Part shown: piece by piece, positions 58,007 to 64,000 of the stretch
Layout: the number at the start of each line of letters is the position of its first letter
Position numbering within the stretch: the stretch's first letter is position 1
Source of the DNA: Chlamydoabsidia padenii
Taxonomy: Eukaryota; Mucoromycota; Mucoromycetes; Mucorales; Cunninghamellaceae
DNA: 64,000 nucleotides
Direction: 5' to 3'
NCBI GenBank assembly: GCA_025330725.1
Contig: JAIWND010000005.1
Location: 434,001 to 498,000, forward strand
Position numbers and translations under genes: made by a program
Notes under the pieces: generated by a model
What the model was told of the DNA's origin: nothing
The model's input: the letters and a program-made list of their open reading frames with translations, nothing else
Database searches by the model: none

Positions 58007-58194
58007 AAGAGCTTTGACCCCCATTATATATTAGTAACCATTACCCCTTACCCCTCCTCTAGCATCATATACATCACCTTGCCCGTTTTGATATTTGCAT
58101 TAATGTCATTTTATATAAATAAAGATATACTTTTATGTACTAATTTGTTTGTAGTGGATCAAAATGTGATGGAACCATATCATAAAGTATCATG
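58007..58194. terminator. TRM112 3' flank
   Basis: AT-rich with AATAAA near 58119-58124, a plausible polyadenylation signal for TRM112. Confidence 0.3.
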
Positions 58195-59010
58195 TCTTTT
58201 TGTGATTCAAACTCTTTATGTGGGTTTACTCTTGGAGGAAATAGTAGTTTGATCAATGATGTCCATAGTATCAGACGTCTCTTTTGCCCAGATATCTCCT
58301 TCTTCTTTTTCTTCTTTCTTTAAAGAATCTTGAATCCAGAATTCCCTATCATCTTGTCCATCTTACTTCATTCTCTCAAATATATCATTTGAAAGAGGCA
58401 TTAAAAGTGGTAGTGTAGGCATATTCATTATAGGTGATGAATGCTGTGATGATTCCTCGGTTGACCGGAGTTCCATAGAAGGAAATAAAAAGTTCATGCC
58501 CTTTGTCAGTCCAGGAATCATACTGATGATGATCTCCATATTAATTTATAGAATCCACAACTCTGTTGATTCACTTTTTTTCTTCTTTGACTGTCGATTA
58601 AGACGCTCTACGAATCACTTTTTCAAAAGGCGTACACGAAAGCATCTGTTGTTTGACAGAGAAAAAAACAAGTAGACTTACCATTCTTTGCCGAGTCATC
58701 AATATGATGAAGCCAAGAATAACAATTTGAACTCACATCGTCAATATCCACATGACCATTTCGATCTAAATCATGTCGATCTCTTTGATTTTGTATTTGA
58801 GTGGGTGTAGCGGTATTAGCGGGATTCATTTCCTCATGACTAGATTGCCGCTCCATTGGACCTTCCTCCTCAAATTGGTCCACTTTATCGGGTCTCGGTG
58901 GTAACTCTATTAAACAATTGTTGTCAAAAACATACGTTCTATCAATCATTTTAGTACTAAGAAAAGAGAAAAGATCAATCATGCAGCTTGAGACTCCCTC
59001 CAAAAAAAAA
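58195..59010 (-). pseudogene. coding-like region with internal stops, unrecognised
   Basis: The upper block (58930-58690) reads TYVFDNNCLIELPPRPDKVD and QFEEEGPMERQSSHEEMNPA, ending near a gtaagt donor after DDSAKN. A lower block (about 58535-58220) reads MIPGLTKGMNFLFPSMELRS, then PTLPLLMPLSNDIFERMK, TAA, then in the same frame DGQDDREFWIQDSLKKEEK and TSDTMDIIDQTTISSKSKP before a TAA. One nonsense codon in otherwise continuous coding suggests recent inactivation, or an unrecognised short intron (AAGTAAG is donor-like). Function unknown. Confidence 0.4.
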
Positions 59011-59573
59011 AAAAAAACATGGGTAGTTGCATGAATGAAATGTCGGGGGTTGAATGTTTTTTTTTATTGTTCCCCCTCACAAAAATGATTTCATTCGCCA
59101 GGATTCAACGATATCTGAGAAAAGTGATGTTTCTTTGGATGCCAAGCAGTTTTACACTACTTGTTTTCGTAATCAGGAACTACTAGATGCACTTGGCATC
59201 ATTATCATCGAATGGTTGTACAAATGGCGGAATCTGAAATTCAGGGATGCGTCGTTTTGCCTTTTCAGTTTGCATACATTGTCCGCATTAGATGGTTCAA
59301 CTAATGAATATATCTTTCTTCTTAAACTTATTACCATAATGCCCCAATTTACTTGGATTCTTTTGTATTTATGAGAATGATTACGTTTGAACCAAGGGGC
59401 TGGTATTCTTTAGAAATACAGTGCCAAGAAGGGTGTAATTTATTTTTAGTGTTCGTCGAACCGTCGGCATTTTAATTTAAATGCCCCTTTGATATAAAAA
59501 TTCATGTTGCCCTTTTTTTGTTCTCTTTTTTTCTTTACTACTTTTCTTTTTTAGAATCCATTATATACTCATT
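59011..59573. other. spacer upstream of the acidic UIM-like gene
   Basis: Contains a 106-residue frame (59054-59374) of unconvincing composition and the element at 59463. No supported gene. Confidence 0.4.
59463..59475 (+). promoter_or_regulatory. GTCGGCATTTTAA element
   Basis: Variant copy in gene sense, 99 bases before the ATG at 59574. It is followed at once by TTTAAATGCCCC, a partial inverted copy. Confidence 0.35.
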
Positions 59574-61801
59574 ATGCGACACTTATTTGGGAAAGAACAT
59601 AAAGAACACAAGTCTATGAAACTGGTCAAGAAGCTACAAATGGAAGAAGACAAAAAATGGCAACAGGAATTACAAAGGCGCTTGGAACAAGAAGAAAAGG
59701 ACGCTGCCTTTGCTCGGGAACTACAAGAACAACTGACCAACAACGAACCTACCACCAGTACCAGTACAACAACAGAAATAACCATTGAAACTATTGAAAC
59801 TGGTTCTATCACAACTCCTTCACCAATCTCATCGACTCCTCCACCATTACCAATTAAACCAACTGCTTATCACTCTGGTAATATTAAAAGTGGATAGAGC
59901 TGAGCAAACTACATTTATACTAATTTTCTTACTTATGAATATAGTGTCTTCTTCACCTCCTTTTAATAATATTGGCAACACATGTCCTACTTCATCCTCT
60001 CAACTACCACCACTACCACCACGACAAAACTCAGATCCTCAGACGTCACAACCATGGCGTGACCCTGCTATGCTGATCATGCCACCACATTTAAAAGAAA
60101 ACCAACCTGACTGTAACGATGTAGCGTATCCAACTGTGACCATGCCAATGCCTGAACCGATCCGAACAACTACACCATTCCAGTATCCACCAACGAATCC
60201 ATTTGCAACATCTCTTAATCTCATAAAGTCAATACCAACAATGGGGTCTTCTTCTTTTTCAGCATCACAATCAGCAACAGCACCTACCAATCAACATATA
60301 CTAACATTGCCTGTCTCTCATTCTTCAGGTAGCTATTTTACATCACCGTCCATCTTCCAACCAGCAACCTTGAAACCGGATACCAAACCTGAATGGTACG
60401 ACTTTATAGATACAGCCAATAACAACTGCGACACCTCCAGTTCTACCCACACACCAACTTTTACGTCACCAAGATTGGAGGGAGACAAGGTAATCAAAGT
60501 CGACGACGACGACGACGACGACGAGAATGGATCATTACTCTGGGAACGAAATGATGGGCGTATGATGTCAAATAATTTTGCTACTCACAAAAATCAACCT
60601 TCGTTTCAACAACTAAAAACACCATCAATGACATGTAATAATGAAGAATACGACTCTGAAACTGAATGTGATGACGATGACGATGAATACGAGGACCCTG
60701 CCATTGATCCATTTGATATAAAGACCAGTGACGATATGATGATACAGCAACACACCCAATCGACTCAACCTGCTATGACAATCCGACTACACCATAATGA
60801 TAATGATCGAGGTGACGATCCATTTGCTGATTCCTTTGCTGGTGTAATGATGAAGGATTCCAACAAAACTGATCCATCATTTGACTCTATTGACAATCAT
60901 ACTAAATCATCTGGATTTACGGATGTCAAACCAACCTTCCAAATGAATACACAGGCACCCACTATAGCCATGGTCCATGATCCATTACTAAAGTTAGCGA
61001 CTAATCTTTCATGGAACTCATCTGGGGCGGCAATAGCGTCGTTACATACCGTGTCAAGACCCACATCTATCTATCAACATCACAACATGGAAAAAGGCGA
61101 TAACGATGACTTGGCTACTTTGGACAATGCGGATATTCAACAAGTAAAGCCTACTAATGTTTTACGTGCTGGTGCTCCCCCTAATCTTGAATATATGATT
61201 AACCAAGTGACCTCAGAAGGTAAGGTGTGAAAAAAAAAATACTTACAAATACAAAGAAACTCATCACTCTTTTATTTTTAGTTCCCTCGAATGAATTTGG
61301 TTATTATCAATATCAAATCAATGAACCCGGTGGAGAAAAGGAACAAGTTGATAGTGTCATCACCTCAGTATTGCCAAAACGAAAAAAAAGTAAGTCCATC
61401 AAGAAGCGGGGAGGTGGATATGTCAAACAGAGAACTAATTCATCAGCTCTACTCCTTTTATTATTATAGCAGATCCTGATCATCGACATATAACGGTCCC
61501 TAGTGTGATTGAAGACCAGCGGGTTTGGATTCGGGTCCATCCAACAGATACCGGTAAATCATTGGCTTCAAGAATCCATATTGTTGCGACGTACAAGACT
61601 CGAAAAATCCTCAGCATCACAACAGATAAAGGCCGATCAATACCATTGGATGAAACACCGGTTTTTATAGACTGGTCCGAAGTAATGCAAATGGAAGATG
61701 GCGCTTCTTGGAAAATAGAATGGACTGTATTGGATCACAATCATTGGGAAGGACCAAAGGAATTCTTACGTTATCTCAAGGCATCTCTCCGGTCATCATA
61801 A
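59574..61801 (+). CDS. large acidic low-complexity protein, uncharacterised
   Basis: Exons 59574-59877, 59945-61219, 61282-61389 and 61470-61801 give about 672 residues. The N terminus is a charged coiled coil (KLVKKLQMEEDKKWQQELQR) that includes DAAFARELQEQL, similar to a ubiquitin-interacting helix. Residues about 100-450 are disordered, with DDDDDDDE runs and NPF-like motifs (PTNPFATS, DPFADSFAG) of the kind that bind endocytic EH domains. The C-terminal 100 residues look folded: VWIRVHPTDTGKSLASRIHI, ILSITTDKGRSIPLDETPVF and WKIEWTVLDHNHWEGPKEFL. I do not recognise this domain. NPF/DPF motifs plus a UIM-like helix hint at endocytosis, as inference only. The last acceptor is a NAGNAG site. 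Confidence 0.7.
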
Positions 61802-62204
61802 TGAATAATATCCATTCTCTACTTTATTGTATAGTCTACTTAATATCTCCCTTTTCCCTATCTATTTATTTACCTTCATTATACTTGTCTAATTTTAGTA
61901 TTTGTATTATTCCCCGCCCTATTTGGTTTTATCTAATAAATAAAGATCTGCATGAATTGCGGATTTTGAATTACACCAACAACGTAATTGTCGAACAAAC
62001 TAGATTTGACATAATGATACATGTTTTATTGTTTACTACGTGGTTTTATTAAAATCAACATTCTTATGTGTATATACATAGATAACTTTTGTAAGTGGGT
62101 ATGTGTGTGATTCGAAAGTGGTGTCTAAATTGGGAATTCATTGTTCGTAAAGGCGCACTCAGGAAATCTCATTTCCCTTGAGTTCTTTCCTATTATCCAA
62201 CACC
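61802..62204. other. convergent spacer
   Basis: Pyrimidine-rich 3' flank of the acidic protein gene with AATAAATAAA near 61936; no gene seen. Confidence 0.45.
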
Positions 62205-62573
62205 TTATTGATGATTTCTTGTATCTCTTGATCTTTGCAATGAGTAGCTTCGGGATCTTTCTTGTGATAAAAAAAATAATCGTACACAACGTTTGGGAGA
62301 AAACTTGTAATTAGGATAGCTGCATGAAAAATGGGGAAGGTCGAATAAGGCAACGTCGGGGTTTAAAATATTACATGTGCTTTTTCTCACCTTTTTTTTA
62401 TGTTCTGCTTTTGCATAAGCGGCGATGGCACTATACTTTAACTTTTTCTCATTAGAGGTTACTTTCCATAAGATGGAAACTACTTTTGAGATGTAGTGGA
62501 GATTCAATCGGGTAAATTGTAATGCTATTTCACGATGTTTATGTGAACGAAACGGTATAAAGCAGTTCAGGGC
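62205..62573 (-). pseudogene. MATA-type HMG-box gene with a frame defect
   Basis: Exon 62573-62391 encodes an HMG box starting ALNCFIPFRSHKHREIALQF, then LHYISKVVSILWKVTSNEKK and YSAIAAYAKAEHKKK. The next exon (from 62319) begins YPNYKFSPKR, the diagnostic end of MATA/Sox-type boxes, and runs to a stop at 62205. The upstream acceptor is clear but no earlier exon with the usual R-P-x-N start was found. Splicing the 71-base intron (62320-62390) puts YPNYKFSPKR out of frame by one base; the exon ends in A8-G, and a run of seven A would restore the phase. It is therefore either a homopolymer frameshift (real or a sequencing error) or unspliced. Mucoralean mating genes sexM/sexP carry such boxes, but the flanking genes here are not the usual ones. 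Confidence 0.6.
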
Positions 62574-62779
62574 CTAGAAGTTTGAGACTTCCGCCGGGGT
62601 TTGGTTGTTTTCGAGGTTGGTATTATGAGAAAGAAGAAAAGAGTGAGCTTTTTTTTTTTGTCAATGGAAACTGAAGCCAACATGATGAACTTTTATGCTG
62701 ATCAACCGCCGTTTACCTGTTTTGGTCAATCTCCGGAATGCTTTTTTCCTGCTGTTTCAGTTTTGTTCAGAGGGCGGCT

Positions 62780-62794
62780 GGCGGGATTTGAAAT
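62780..62794 (+). promoter_or_regulatory. GGCGGGATTTGAAAT element, no clear gene
   Basis: Perfect copy on the plus strand; it is 207 bases beyond the HMG exon and 870 bases before the next plus-strand ATG. Confidence 0.45.
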
Positions 62795-63489
62795 CGATTT
62801 GTCAAAAAGAATTAAGAAACAATCTCACTTGATTCATGCCGTTTGTCCTAGTACACAGTTTAGGATGTAATACACTTTACAACTTGTTAAAGTTTCTATT
62901 CCAGGGCTCTCTTTCTTCAACTTGGCAATAGTTACACAAAATTATTTTAAATACCGACAGTTTGGTCCAAATGACAGGAATGCGGGTTTCAGTTATTCAT
63001 TAGTGTACAAGCGATGTATATAAGGTATGTATGATGTCTAATAAAAGACGTGTTTGCTATTGTATGGTTGAAAAGGCATAAAGTACAAATAAGAAACAAA
63101 GATAACTTGATGCATTAGATGAACCATCACTCCATATGTTAAACGGGATTCAATTGATAGCGGAGTCGAGGAATAGCTGATATATAATCACCATTTTACT
63201 TTTTATAAGAAGTAATGGTCATCATCAACATCACTCATTGCATCAACTCAGCCTGAGCACCCAAGACCATTGTGGGTACTGTACACGTTTTGAGTTTAAT
63301 TTTTCCAAAAAGTGACAAATTGAAAGAGCGACATTAATAGAGAGACCCGGGCATTGGCGTTGTACACAATGGATGTTTTTGAGAGAAACAAAAGGGCAAT
63401 GTGATAATGACAACCTTCCCGGCACTGACATCTTGGTAATATGTTTCAGAGTATATAATCAATCTATTTTAAGATACATGCTGATGATA

Positions 63490-63500
63490 TTCAAACGCCG
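63490..63500 (-). promoter_or_regulatory. TTCAAACGCCG element upstream of the last gene
   Basis: Reverse-oriented variant, 162 bases upstream of the ATG at 63662. Confidence 0.35.
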
Positions 63501-63661
63501 ATCCAAAAAAAGGTACCCAATTTTTTTTTTTGTTTTTGAACTTTTTTTAATTTCTACTCTCTTTTACTTTTTCTTCTTCCCATTCATTCATTTACTGCAT
63601 CACTCCTTAATTAACTACTTCCTATACTTAAACCTCTCCATTCCTTGTGACAACTACTTTA

Positions 63662-64000
63662 ATGAATTCTACCAACCTCATACTCTTCCCCACCACACTG
63701 GATCAACAATGCTTCGTGACAAGACAAAAGCGATTCGTTGACCTATTGAAACTTATAGACACGGTAAATTGACACACAAAAGAGATAACCGCGGTCTTGT
63801 TTAACAGTATGTACTAATACTTAATTCCTCACCCCTTAGAATCTGAAAACGAAGGATAACACCGACTTCAAGAAATGGCAATTAACAATCAAGACACTTG
63901 AACAACTCCACCGAAACTTGTATGAGGTAATCATAAATCACCATGACACGACTATGTATGACTAACTAATGTTATTCTTTAATAGAATCTTGATACTTCC
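63662..64000 (+). CDS. 5' end of an unrecognised gene (cut by window edge)
   Basis: Exons 63662-63763, 63840-63926 and 63986-64000 (continuing past the window) join in phase 0 to MNSTNLILFPTTLDQQCFVT, then RQKRFVDLLKLIDT, NLKTKDNTDFKKWQLTIKTL, EQLHRNLYE and NLDTS. Phase-0 introns with gtaa donors and pyrimidine-rich leaders support a real gene. The visible part is helical and charged. I do not recognise it. Confidence 0.55.

Larger units (their letters stand above)
62574..63661. other. spacer with elements at 62780 and 63490
   Basis: About 1.1 kb. A plus-strand frame at 62601-62870 spans the element and has no recognisable content. Two elements are listed separately. No supported gene. Confidence 0.4.

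Noticed and set aside
59054..59374. 106-codon plus-strand frame
   Set aside because: Hydrophobic and irregular composition, no splice logic, no homology.
62601..62870. 89-codon plus-strand frame over the element at 62780
   Set aside because: The frame is open by chance through an element; no domain seen.
1..64000. tRNA genes suggested by TTCAAATCCCGC strings
   Set aside because: The strings resemble a B box, but no A box, anticodon arm or acceptor pairing was found around the copies inspected.

Overview
The window is nuclear DNA of a filamentous fungus, most likely a member of the Mucoromycota (Mucorales type). The evidence is dense short GT-AG introns, AT-rich spacers full of poly(A)/poly(T) tracts, a fused trpG-trpC-trpF tryptophan gene, an HSPA12-like Hsp70 protein, a Rab32-type GTPase, and a decayed copy of a protein family I associate with Mucorales. 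The genus cannot be read from the sequence. No rRNA, tRNA or CRISPR array was seen.

Layout. 0-8 kb: the 3' part of a STE-group kinase, an Rvs167-type BAR-SH3 protein, a plasma-membrane syntaxin (Sso) and an SLF2/CANIN-like gene. 8-13.9 kb: Rab32-like GTPase, Ssh4-like SPRY adaptor with PY motifs, a two-finger C2H2 protein and Rrg7. 14-15.1 kb: gene relic. 15.6-23.2 kb: a small acidic protein, an A20/AN1 zinc finger, a Pcl-type cyclin, diphthamide methyltransferase Dph5 and a SAPS phosphatase partner. 23.7-31.1 kb: mitochondrial tryptophanyl-tRNA synthetase, GSK3 kinase and a large fungal transcription-factor-domain protein. 32-34.1 kb: two dead genes head to tail, an RPN2 (proteasome) relic and a NEDD4/Rsp5-type HECT relic. 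34.2-51.2 kb: Ctr9 of the PAF1 complex, a family-2 glycosyltransferase, a PAK kinase with CRIB domain, an HSPA12-like gene, a TAPR1-like gene and the trifunctional TRP1. 51.2-56.2 kb: gene-poor, with at least four decayed coding regions. 56.2-64 kb: nucleoside diphosphate kinase, Trm112, a decayed coding region, a long acidic unknown protein, an HMG-box (MATA type) gene with a frame defect, and the start of an unrecognised gene.

Two window-scale signals stand out. First, a dispersed element, consensus GGCGGGATTTGAAA with variants such as CGGCGTTTAAA, lies in many spacers, typically about 70-160 bases upstream of a start codon, and its G-rich strand often reads toward the gene. The exact 11-mer CGGGATTTGAA occurs nine times, where about 0.03 would be expected by chance. 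It resembles an E2F half-site fused to a CHR box, and also resembles the tRNA B box. Second, many spacers hold intron-containing but mutated gene copies. That looks like loss of one copy after segmental or whole-genome duplication rather than retrocopies.

The genes do not form a pathway. Loose themes are membrane traffic (Rvs167, Sso, Rab32, Ssh4), kinase signalling (two STE kinases, GSK3, SAPS, cyclin) and translation (Dph5, Trm112, TrpRS). Exon boundaries were placed by hand from GT-AG signals and reading-frame continuity.
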